NCBI GenBank assembly: GCA_964544865.1
Contig: CAZJDV010000016.1
Span: 1 to 34,806, forward strand
Source: CAZJDV01 sp964544865
GTDB taxonomy: Bacteria; Chloroflexota; Dehalococcoidia; Lucifugimonadales; CAJWER01
Direction of reading: 5' to 3'
Length of the DNA: 34,806 bases
Position numbers and translations under genes: made by a program. Positions 1 to 7,801 of the stretch are shown one piece after another. The notes beneath the pieces were generated by a model. The model was not told where the DNA came from and searched no databases. It saw nothing but the letters and a program-made list of their open reading frames with translations. The stretch's first letter is position 1. Each line of letters begins with the position of its first letter.

Positions 1-26
1 AACAGAGCCGTCAGAGAGATCGCTTT

Positions 27-215
27 CTACTCTTCATCACAACAAATCTTCTCGGTTCCATAACTGTCCCACTCTTGCTGATTGACAACACTGGCCAGGT
101 TGCTCACGCGCAGGCCTGCCAACACGATCTCCACGGGGAAGAATGCGACGGCCAATTTCCTATCTGCGTGTTCCATCATATCTGCCAACCCAACATTTGG
201 GAGCCAGCTTATCAC
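27..215 (-). CDS. possible small hypothetical protein, 62 aa
   Basis: This is the only open frame of note in the first 249 bases. It would encode 62 residues with a mixed hydrophobic middle and an acidic C-terminus ending CCDEE. The stretch is less GC-rich than the neighbouring flavoprotein gene. I recognise no family and see no convincing ribosome binding site, so it may be the 3' remnant of a gene or no gene at all. Nothing else is visible in 1-249. Confidence 0.2.
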   Translation of the reverse strand: MISWLPNVGLADMMEHADRKLAVAFFPVEIVLAGLRVSNLASVVNQQEWDSYGTEKICCDEE

Positions 216-249
216 AGGGCTGGTTAAAGGCCCACCCGCTACCCCACCC

Positions 250-1934
250 CTACGGCATCGCGCCCCTTTGCAGGGTTCCGAGGACTCGTTTGCCGAAGGC
301 GGCGTTGCGGTTTTCGGGGCCGACCTGGGGCCACTCCAGCTCGATGCCGTGGGCGGTGCACAGGTCCTGGAACTCGCGCAGCAGGTCAGGGTTGTGGCGC
401 ACCTGGCGCGAGGTCTTGCGGTTGCGAACGCAGTAGGCGGCCAGCAGGCCGGACGACTCGCCGATGTTCCACTCCACGGGGTGCAGGCGGTAGGAGCCGT
501 TCATGAGGTGGGTCGTGCCGATGTTCTTGGAGGCGGGCAGTAGGTTGTCGACGCGCTCGGGAAGCAGCGCGCCCATCGGGATCTGGAACGGGTGGGCCGG
601 GCGGTCGATGATGCTGTTCCCGCCCGAGCTGACGTGGACGTCGATGTGGTAGTTGCCGATGCCCACCGTGTCCGGGAACGCCTCAGCGCTGTCCCGGAGC
701 TCCGCGTCGATGTGGTTCTGGGTCACGGTGAGCTCGGCCCTGATCCTGCGTGACTCGCGGATGTACGGCGCCTTCGCCAGGCCGTCGGCGGTCCCCGTGA
801 CGTCGGGGCACAGGTAGAGTCCTGGGTAGCCGGCGCCTCCGTCGGGCCGCTCGGCCTCGGTTTGCATCCAGTAGAGGAAGCTGAGGGATAGCTGCCGCGC
901 CTCCTCCAGGTAGCGGGCGGTCTCTTCCTCCGGCTTGTCGATGATGTTGGACACGAAGTAGTCGTTTTGCGGCCAGACCACTAGCGTCCTCTCGTCGCCC
1001 ATAACCCCTGGGGCGTAGTGCCCCTTGTAGGCCACGCGGCGCCAGTGCCAGAGGCTGTCGCGCCTGTCGTCCAACCTGGACTCCCCCGGGAACAGGACGT
1101 AGGAGTCGCGCCACACTCTGTCGCCCTCGCGGCGGCCCCGCGACCAGCGCAGCAGCTGGCCCTGCCAGCACGGCGTCAGGTCCGGCTCGAAGTCCCTCCA
1201 GCGCTCGTACTGCGCGGGCCGGTCGATGAGGTGCTCGCCGCCCGGGTCGTGGCCCAGGGCCATGACCCAGCTCAAAGCCTGCACGTTGTCGGGCTGGGCG
1301 TCGCCCTCGACGGCGTCGGGCTCGGCGGTCTCGGACTGAGACTCGAAGCCGGTCACGTACTCGACGCCGGCCAGGGGCAGCAGGTCTCCCAGCTCGGTGG
1401 CGTCGAGGATGTACTCCGCGCCGATTGTGACCTCCTTGCCGCTGTCCATGTCCAGCAGAGTTACGGCGCGGACCCGGTCCCCATCGGCGTACACGGCCAC
1501 GGGCCTGTGCCGTAGCCGCACGTCGAGCAGGCCCGCCGCGCGGGGAAAGGCCAGCATCCCTTCCAGCACCGCCAGCGCCACCCGAGGCTCGTGGCACAGC
1601 CGGGACACATAGCCGTAGCCGGGGTTCAGATATGGGTCTGACCGCGCGGCGGCGGTCAGGGGGTAGTAGTCCCTGTAGTACTGGCGGACCGCGTTACGGT
1701 ACGAGCGGTACCGCGCAGTGCATCCGAACCGTTCTATCCAGGAGTGCTCGTCCGGGGGGACCGCCTGGGATGTGAGCTGTCCGCCGATCCAGTCCGTGGA
1801 CTCGGTCATTATCACGCGCAGGCCCATACTCGTCGCCGAGAGGGCCGCCGCGCAGCCCCCGTGCCTCCACCCACGATAAGGATGTCCGCGCGAATGTCCG
1901 GCGAGCCGGTGCTGGACAGGGTGGATGACATCAT
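250..1934 (-). CDS. FAD-dependent oxidoreductase (FAD_oxidored family), frameshifted near the N-terminus
   Basis: The product is a flavoprotein of the PF12831-like group, whose members oxidise unknown, often carbohydrate-like, substrates. After the break the frame reads GGCAAALSATSMGLRVIMTE, a typical Rossmann beta-alpha-beta with an acidic end to strand 2, then GGQLTSQAVPPDEH, a conserved region of this family. Near the C-terminus are NYHIDVH and NIGTTHLMNGSYRLHP, also typical. In the long open frame the N-terminus makes no sense. A different frame starts at 1934 (ATG ATG, preceded by AGGAGG) and reads DILIVGGGTG. The two frames join at a run of five C on the plus strand (1856-1860); a sixth base would restore GGGTGGCAAAL, the FAD-binding motif. 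So the true start is 1934 or 1931, and the gene carries a one-base deletion or a homopolymer error. Substrate unknown. Confidence 0.8.
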
Positions 1935-2018
1935 GCCCTCCTGGGGTGAAAGGGCACCTGGCAGCTATCTCAAGAGAAGGGGCAGATGCTTCCCACCCGC
2001 CCTGGGTGTTATTCAATA

Positions 2019-2070
2019 TGGGGGCACATCCCCCATGCCCCTTGCCTGAGGGCTTCCCTCTGGACTCCCT
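2019..2070. repeat. two-hairpin intergenic repeat, copy A
   Basis: Two consecutive hairpins lie just downstream of the FAD/Fe-S gene. The first has arms TGGGGG (2019-2024) and CCCCCA (2030-2035) around a 5-base loop. The second has arms GAGGG (2048-2052) and CCCTC (2056-2060). They are followed by TGGACTCCC. The same plan and the same flanking words recur in copy B at 30906-30961. Neither hairpin is followed by a T-run on the minus strand, so a simple intrinsic terminator is not indicated. Confidence 0.6.
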
Positions 2071-2112
2071 CTTGACAGGATTGGGACAATCTCCGGCCCC
2101 CCGCCTCGAGTA

Positions 2113-5010
2113 CTACAGCGCCTCCGCCAGTATCTCCACGAGGTGTTTGGCCTGCCTGCCGGTGCCGTCGGCGATCTGCTGGCGGCAGGAGATGCCCTCG
2201 CTAACGACCTGGAACTCGCCTTCCTCGGAGCGTATCGGGCCGAACAGGCCGTGCTCGCCGATCTTCATCGACACGTCGTAGTGGTCCTTCTCGAAGCCGA
2301 AGGAGCCCGCCATCCCGCAGCAGCCCGACTCTATCTCCCGGACGTCGCAGCCGGGGACCGAGCGCAGCACCTCCATCGCGCCGGCGGTGCCCACGAGCGC
2401 CTTCTGGTGGCAGTGGCCGTGGAAGAGGACCTTGCCCGGCTCCTTGTTGAACTCCAGCCGCGCGCCATCTTCTGCTATCGCGCGAGCTATGAACTCCTCG
2501 ATCAGCATGGAGCTTGATGCGACCCTGCGAGCGCCGCCTTCATTTCCAAGAAGGTCCATGTACTCGTCGCCGAAGCTCAGGATGCAGCTCGGCTCCAGGC
2601 CGACCAGCCTGACGCCTCTCTCGACGTAGGGAAGCAGGGCGTCGACGTTGGCACGGGCGTTTGCGCGGGCCTTGTCCAACATCCCAGCCGAGAGCATGGG
2701 CCGGCCGCAGCACTTCGTGTCCGGTATCACCACCTGGTAGCCCATGTGCTCCACCACCTCGACAGCCGCGCGGCCCAGCTCCGGATGGTTATAGTTGGTG
2801 AACGTGTCCGGGAACAGTAGCACCTGGCCCATCGTGGACGCGGACTCCGACGAGCCTCCGCGGGCCCGGAACCACTGGGCGAAGGTCTGGCTGGCGAAGG
2901 GCGGCAGGGCGCGTCTCTTGTCGATGCCAGCGTAGGTTTCCATCAGGTCCTTGAGCGCATCGGACTTGAGCACCCAGTTAGACACGGGCGCGAAGAACGA
3001 GCCCATCTGGCTCAGTCGCGCGATGTTCCCGAAAATGCGGTCCCGCACCGGGTAGCCATTGGTCTTGCGGTAGCGGTCCAGGAACTCGTACTTGAGCTTC
3101 GCCATGTCCACGTTGGAGGGGCACTCGGCCGTACAGCCCTTGCACTCCAGGCACAGGTCGAGCACGTCGTAGAGCCGCTTGCCGGTCATCGCATCCAGCG
3201 GCAGCGCGCCGGAGATCGCCGCCCGCAGAGCGTTGGCTCGGCCACGGGTGGAGTGCTCCTCGTCGCGAGTGACCATGTACGACGGGCACATGGTCCCCGA
3301 GAGCACCTTGCGGCATGCGCCCTGTCCGTTGCACATCTCTATGGCGGCGGCGAATCCACCCTCCTCGGAGAACGAGAAACCCGTCGCGAGATCCAGCGGC
3401 CGGAACCGGGGGCTGATCCGCAGGTCCTCGGTCATCGGGGCTGCATCGACGATCTTGCCCGGATTCATGATGCCCTGGGGATCAAAGGCCCGCTTGACCT
3501 GGCGGAATGCGTCGTAGATCTTGGGGCCGAACATCTTCTCGTTCCAGGCGCTGCGGACCAGGCCGTCGCCGTGCTCGCCGCTCATCGCGCCTGCGAACTC
3601 CAGCACGAGGTCGCTGACCTGCGCGGCAATGGACACCATACGGTCCACGCCCTCCTGGAGCTTGAGGTCTATCAGGGGCCTGATGTGCAGGCATCCGACG
3701 CTGGCGTGGCCATAGTAGCCCGCCGTGGTGCCATTGTCTCGCACGATCTCCTCGAAGCGCCGGACGTACTGCGGGAGGTGCTTGGGCGCGACAGCCGTGT
3801 CCTCCACGAAGGGAAGGGGCTTCGCTGCGCCCGGCTCGTTCATCATCAGGCCGAGGCCCGCCCTTCGCACCGCCCAGACATCGGCCTGTTCCTCCATCCC
3901 CATCAACCGGGTCACAGCATATCCGAGGCCGCTCCGGCCCATCCTGTCCTCGAGACCGTCCAGCTTGCCGCCGACCTCGGACCTGGAGTCTCCCACCATT
4001 TCGACGACGAGGATGGCGGCCGGGTCGCCCTGCACGAAGGCCATGCGCCGCGAGTACTCCAGGCTGGCGCGGGCGTGGCGGATGATCATGCTACCGACAA
4101 GCTCGACAGCCGCGGGCGCCAACTCGAGAGTGGCCACGGTGGCCTCCATGGACTCGATCAGATCGCCGAAGTGCAGCACCGCCAGACCTTTGTATTTCGG
4201 CAGCGGGACCAAACTCAGCTTGGCCTCCGTGACGGTCAGCAGCGTCCCCTCGGAGCCGACGACGAAGCGTGCCATGTCGAGATCCGCGCCGCCCACGAGC
4301 TCGTCCAGATTGTAGCCCGAGACACGTCGCTGTATCTTCGGGTAGCGCGCGATCACCTCGTCGCGACTGGCCTCGCCGATGGTTTGCAGGCTGCGATATA
4401 CCCCGCCCTCCAGTCCGTCGAGGCGACGGCGGGACTCCAGTTGGCCGACGTCGAGGGGGCCCAGCGTGGCGCGGTCGCCGTTGGAGAGGACAGCCTCCAG
4501 CTCGCGCACGTTGTCCACGGTGTTGCCCCACAGAATCGAGTGGGCGCCGCAGGAGTTGTTGCCCAACGCCCCGCCCACGTTGCCGCGGTTACTGGTGCTT
4601 GGGTCCGGCGCGAAATGAAGCCCGGAGGGCCGAAGGTGGTGATTGAGCTCGTCCAGGACTATCCCAGGCTGGGTCCGGACCCACCGCTCCTCGGCATTGA
4701 CCTCCAGGACGTGGCGCATGTACTTCGAGAAATCGATCACGACGGCGCGGCCCACGGCCTGGCCGGCCAGACTGGTGCCGGCGCCTCGCGGCAGGACGGC
4801 GACGCCGTACCGGGCGGCCGTCTCCACGACCGCTATAACGTCGTCCGCGCTACGAGGGAGAACCACGCCGACGGGCTCGATCTGATAGATGCTGGCGTCG
4901 GTGCTGTAGAGGGCGCGGGTCATCGGGTCGAACCGGACCTCGCCCTCGACGCGGCGGCGGAGCTCGTCCACGAGCTCCCTGGTGTCGGAGGTCGCCGCGC
5001 TATCGACCAC
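2113..5010 (-). CDS. FAD-linked oxidase / Fe-S / CCG-domain fusion (YdiJ-like D-2-hydroxyacid dehydrogenase)
   Basis: A 965-residue fusion of a GlcD-like flavin subunit and a GlcF-like Fe-S subunit. Such enzymes oxidise D-2-hydroxyacids (D-lactate, glycolate, D-2-hydroxyglutarate) and pass electrons to the respiratory chain. The FAD_binding_4 domain is shown by PRGAGTSLAGQ (about 74-84) and NRGNVGGALGNNSCGAHS (about 142-159); the FAD-oxidase C domain follows. CNGQGACRK...MCPSY (about 557-577) and CLECKGCTAECPSN (about 617-631) supply cysteines for the Fe-S clusters. Two CCG modules, CCGRPMLSAG (about 770) and CCGMAGSFG (about 897), close the protein. Length matches E. coli YdiJ (about 1,018 aa). 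The start overlaps the end of the antiporter gene by 11 bases, suggesting one transcript. The exact substrate cannot be read from sequence. Confidence 0.9.
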   Translation of the reverse strand: MVDSAATSDTRELVDELRRRVEGEVRFDPMTRALYSTDASIYQIEPVGVVLPRSADDVIAVVETAARYGVAVLPRGAGTSLAGQAVGRAVVIDFSKYMRHVLEVNAEERWVRTQPGIVLDELNHHLRPSGLHFAPDPSTSNRGNVGGALGNNSCGAHSILWGNTVDNVRELEAVLSNGDRATLGPLDVGQLESRRRLDGLEGGVYRSLQTIGEASRDEVIARYPKIQRRVSGYNLDELVGGADLDMARFVVGSEGTLLTVTEAKLSLVPLPKYKGLAVLHFGDLIESMEATVATLELAPAAVELVGSMIIRHARASLEYSRRMAFVQGDPAAILVVEMVGDSRSEVGGKLDGLEDRMGRSGLGYAVTRLMGMEEQADVWAVRRAGLGLMMNEPGAAKPLPFVEDTAVAPKHLPQYVRRFEEIVRDNGTTAGYYGHASVGCLHIRPLIDLKLQEGVDRMVSIAAQVSDLVLEFAGAMSGEHGDGLVRSAWNEKMFGPKIYDAFRQVKRAFDPQGIMNPGKIVDAAPMTEDLRISPRFRPLDLATGFSFSEEGGFAAAIEMCNGQGACRKVLSGTMCPSYMVTRDEEHSTRGRANALRAAISGALPLDAMTGKRLYDVLDLCLECKGCTAECPSNVDMAKLKYEFLDRYRKTNGYPVRDRIFGNIARLSQMGSFFAPVSNWVLKSDALKDLMETYAGIDKRRALPPFASQTFAQWFRARGGSSESASTMGQVLLFPDTFTNYNHPELGRAAVEVVEHMGYQVVIPDTKCCGRPMLSAGMLDKARANARANVDALLPYVERGVRLVGLEPSCILSFGDEYMDLLGNEGGARRVASSSMLIEEFIARAIAEDGARLEFNKEPGKVLFHGHCHQKALVGTAGAMEVLRSVPGCDVREIESGCCGMAGSFGFEKDHYDVSMKIGEHGLFGPIRSEEGEFQVVSEGISCRQQIADGTGRQAKHLVEILAEAL

Positions 5011-6295
5011 TGGTCCCCGGCTCTTCCGGCGGGGTCCGGGTGCCTACGGTCCCGCTGCGGAACGAGGCCGCCAAGACCGGAGGTGCAACCGCCGTCGTGA
5101 CGACGGTCATCATTATGACCACTCCATAGAGGTCGGCACCCAGGATTCCCTTGCTGAAGCCGATGCCAGCCATGATCAGTGTGACCTCGCCGCGGGGGAG
5201 CATTCCGATGCCGATACGCCATGCTCCGGTGCGGTTGAATCCCGTGAACAGGGCCGGCAGTCCGCTTCCGAGGACCTTGCCCAATACGGCGGCTGCCGTG
5301 GTGATCCCGCCGAAGACCCAGATCCCGCCAAGGGCCGAGACATCCACCAGCATGCCCATCACGACGAAGAATATGGGCACCAGCGCAGCATAGACCGCCC
5401 TCAGCGGCTCGTCCAGCTTGCGGGCCAGATCGGTGTCCGAGAGCGCCAACCCAATCGAAAAAGCGCCGATAATCATTGCCAGGCCGAAGCTTTCCGCCAG
5501 CCCGGCGGCCAGGAACGCCAGGGCCAGGGAAAGGCCCAGGGCGGCCCCACTCCCGCGGAACTTGTCGAAGATGCTGGATATTCGGCGCGACAGGAGTATG
5601 CCCAGACCGGTCAAGCCGAGCCAGAAGCCGAACGCCTTGAGCGCCACGAATCCCACGGTCCCCGCCGAAAACTCGCCCGTGGTGTCGATTCCCACCACGA
5701 TGGTGAGGATCAGGATTCCTATGACGTCGTCCAGCACGGCGGCGCCGAGTATGGTGACACCCTCGGGCGTACCCAGCCGGCGCAGGTCGTCGAGGACGCG
5801 CACCGTTATGCCGATGGAGGTGGCGGTGAGGACGGCGCCGACGAAGAGGGCCTCTGGATCGCTATAGCTATCGGCGAAGCCGAAGGCCTTGGTCAGGACC
5901 ACTCCAAACACGAAGGGGAAAACGACGCCGCCCGCCGCCACCATCGAGGCCGGCCGGGCATATCGCAGGAACTGGCGCAGGTCGGTCTCAAGGCCGGCCA
6001 TGAAGAGCAGGACGATCGAGCCCACCTGAGCAATGGACCAAAGGCCCTCGGAGACCGGGATGGCGACGATCTCGCCGCCCTCGGCACCCACACCGACATG
6101 CTCGAAGAGCGCGCCGATTGCGGGTATGTCCACGCCGCCGAGGGCGAAGGGCCCTATGACGATGCCCGCCGCTAGCTCTCCAAGAACGGACGGCATCTTG
6201 AGGTAGCGCTCGAAAACCTCGCCCGCCAGCTTGGCCGCTGCCAGTATGACGGCAAGCTGGAATACGAGCCTGGTTATGGCCTCGGCAGGGTCCAC
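5000..6295 (-). CDS. CPA2-family Na+(K+)/H+ antiporter
   Basis: An inner-membrane cation/proton exchanger of 431 residues with about 12 hydrophobic segments and no cytoplasmic RCK/TrkA_N tail. The family signatures are GELAAGIVIGP (about 38-48), FMAGLETD (about 97-104), TATSIGITV in the discontinuous helix, and AVLDDVIGI (about 185-193), whose Asp-Asp pair is the ion-binding site of electrogenic CPA2 transporters such as NapA. A PRGEV motif lies near the last helices. The start is GTG at 6295, sharing one base with the TAG stop of the upstream small gene. The stop overlaps the start of the FAD/Fe-S gene, so translation is probably coupled. Ion selectivity (Na+ or K+) is not resolved. Confidence 0.9.
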   Translation of the reverse strand: MDPAEAITRLVFQLAVILAAAKLAGEVFERYLKMPSVLGELAAGIVIGPFALGGVDIPAIGALFEHVGVGAEGGEIVAIPVSEGLWSIAQVGSIVLLFMAGLETDLRQFLRYARPASMVAAGGVVFPFVFGVVLTKAFGFADSYSDPEALFVGAVLTATSIGITVRVLDDLRRLGTPEGVTILGAAVLDDVIGILILTIVVGIDTTGEFSAGTVGFVALKAFGFWLGLTGLGILLSRRISSIFDKFRGSGAALGLSLALAFLAAGLAESFGLAMIIGAFSIGLALSDTDLARKLDEPLRAVYAALVPIFFVVMGMLVDVSALGGIWVFGGITTAAAVLGKVLGSGLPALFTGFNRTGAWRIGIGMLPRGEVTLIMAGIGFSKGILGADLYGVVIMMTVVTTAVAPPVLAASFRSGTVGTRTPPEEPGTSGR

Positions 6296-6634
6296 TACGA
6301 TTGTCCGGAGACCGCATTGCCGGACTTGTCGCGAAGGTTCCTGATCAGCGACCCGAGGCTCTCGCGGGACGGCCCATCGGTGCCACAGGACAGATCGAGG
6401 AAGTCCGCGACTCCCTCGGTCGGAGGGCCGGGCACCACCGGGACCACAGGCACGATACCCGTGCCGATAAACGAGGGGCTGACAAGGTCATCGTCGCGCC
6501 GGAACTCCTGGCTAGTCCGGGCGACGGGCCGGCCACCTATGCTCTTGGGCGTAAGATTCAGGCTTTCCATATACCGGCAGTTGGCCTCCTCGAATAGATC
6601 GAGACCGGCGCTGGGGAGCACCGGATCATGCCAT
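6295..6634 (-). CDS. small hypothetical protein upstream of the antiporter, probably frameshifted at its start
   Basis: About 110 residues, unrecognised. It begins LPSAGLDLFEEANCRYMESL and has a Val/Pro-rich middle (GTGIVPVVPVVPGPP) and no membrane helix. A strong AGGAGG (6639-6644) precedes ATG at 6634, but that frame hits TGA at its third codon. The long frame has only a GTG at 6621, too far from the AGGAGG. A single-base shift just after the ATG would give a start reading M-HDPVLPSAGLDLF, so an indel near 6630 is likely. The stop TAG overlaps the antiporter GTG by one base, which argues for a real, translationally coupled gene. Function unknown; an antiporter partner is only a guess. Confidence 0.5.
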
Positions 6635-6699
6635 GACGCCTCCTAGACGTCCCTCCAGCAGTCCACCCGCGCTCCGGCCCAACGCCGCTCCCCGACAGC

Positions 6700-6723
6700 A
6701 GAAAGGCCCGCCCCAGGCGAGCC
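6700..6723 (-). terminator. intrinsic terminator after greA
   Basis: On the minus strand an 8-bp stem (GGCTCGCC / GGCGGGCC, one G-T wobble, loop TGG) is followed by TTTCTG. It lies 30 bases past the greA stop and just before the next gene's AGGAGG, so it separates greA from the antiporter group. Confidence 0.65.
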
Positions 6724-6753
6724 TAATCGGCGAAAATTAATTCATCTTGGTCG

Positions 6754-7581
6754 CTAGGAAGTGACCCTCACGATTCGATACTTCAGCTTCCCGCCGGGCG
6801 TTTCTACCTCGATCTCTTGGCCGGCGGTCTTGCTCATGAGCGCACTGCCCACGGGCGAGACGTTGGAGATCCTTCTCTCCAAGGGTTTCGCCTCCGATGC
6901 GCTGACGACCGTATATCGAGTCTCCCGGCCGTTGTTGAGGTCCTTCAGCAGCACTTTGGCCCCAACTCCAACCGTTTTCACACCTCGCCTGGGCCCCGTG
7001 ACGACGGAGACCCTCAGCGTGTTTTCGATCTCTCTGATCCTCGACTCAACGTGGCCCAACTGCTCCCGGGCCGCTTCCAGGGGCACATTTTCGCGGACGT
7101 CCTTGTCGGCGGCGGCTCGACGAATCTCGCGGGCTATGGGCTCCCGCTCGGACTGAAGCTTTTCGAGCTCGCTCACCAGCTCCCGATGCCCCTGCGCCGT
7201 GAGCTCCTCCGCCGCGATTTTGGCAGCGGCGGCGGTCCTGATAGACCGTGCCTTGCCCTTTCGAATCCGAAGGTGCTGGGCCAGGTTCTGGTCGATGATC
7301 CCCTGTTTCCTGGCGTACGAGAGGAATTTCCTGATGCCTTGAAGGCGCTCTACAGCCTGAGCACCCCCACTGGAGCCGACCGCCTTCTCGCCGTACTCGC
7401 CCACCTCGGAGGGCCTGACGTCCGAGAGGGCGCGCTCGGCGCCGCACCACTGGACGAACCTCATGAGATGCTGCTGCGCCACAGACTGGCTCTCTTTGGT
7501 CCTCATGCTGGTGACATACTGCCCGACGGCCTGGATCACACTGGTGTCGAGTTCAGACGCCAATAGCTTGCACCCCCCCAT
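6754..7581 (-). CDS. greA: transcription elongation factor GreA with an N-terminal recombinase-like helical domain
   Basis: GreA enters the RNA polymerase secondary channel and stimulates cleavage of backtracked transcripts. Residues about 128-192 form the coiled coil, and DVREN (161-165) preserves the Asp and Glu of the acidic tip (DLSEN in E. coli). Residues about 205-275 form the FKBP-like domain with the family motif NVSPVGSALMSKTAGQ. Typical GreA has about 158 residues; this one has about 275. The extra N-terminus (about 10-108) resembles the SAM-like core-binding domain of tyrosine recombinases: SVAQQHLMRFVQWCG, then GIRKFLSYARKQGIIDQNLA. No recombinase catalytic residues follow. I take ATG at 7581; TTG at 7563 is an alternative, and no strong ribosome binding site decides. 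The longer open frame upstream to 7776 looks non-coding. Confidence 0.85.
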   Translation of the reverse strand: MGGCKLLASELDTSVIQAVGQYVTSMRTKESQSVAQQHLMRFVQWCGAERALSDVRPSEVGEYGEKAVGSSGGAQAVERLQGIRKFLSYARKQGIIDQNLAQHLRIRKGKARSIRTAAAAKIAAEELTAQGHRELVSELEKLQSEREPIAREIRRAAADKDVRENVPLEAAREQLGHVESRIREIENTLRVSVVTGPRRGVKTVGVGAKVLLKDLNNGRETRYTVVSASEAKPLERRISNVSPVGSALMSKTAGQEIEVETPGGKLKYRIVRVTS

Positions 7582-7801
7582 GCGCTTCAGCCGTCGCGAC
7601 CACGTCAGACCTACATGGTAATGAAAGCGGCCCACTTGTGTCAACGGAAAGAATACGGAGCCTAGGCCGTCTATTTCTCGGTAGCTGGTTCCGCCGAGGT
7701 GTGGTCCGACTGGCCCACCACGAACGAAACACGGCGGGCCCGCTCGTCCTGGGCTCGTCGAAAGACTCGTCCGCACTCGCTTTGCAGCGGCCCTGCGCGC
7801 C

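Noticed and set aside
3253..5100. 615-codon plus-strand open frame
   Set aside because: Shadow of the FAD/Fe-S gene; no domain motif and His/Ala/Val-rich composition.
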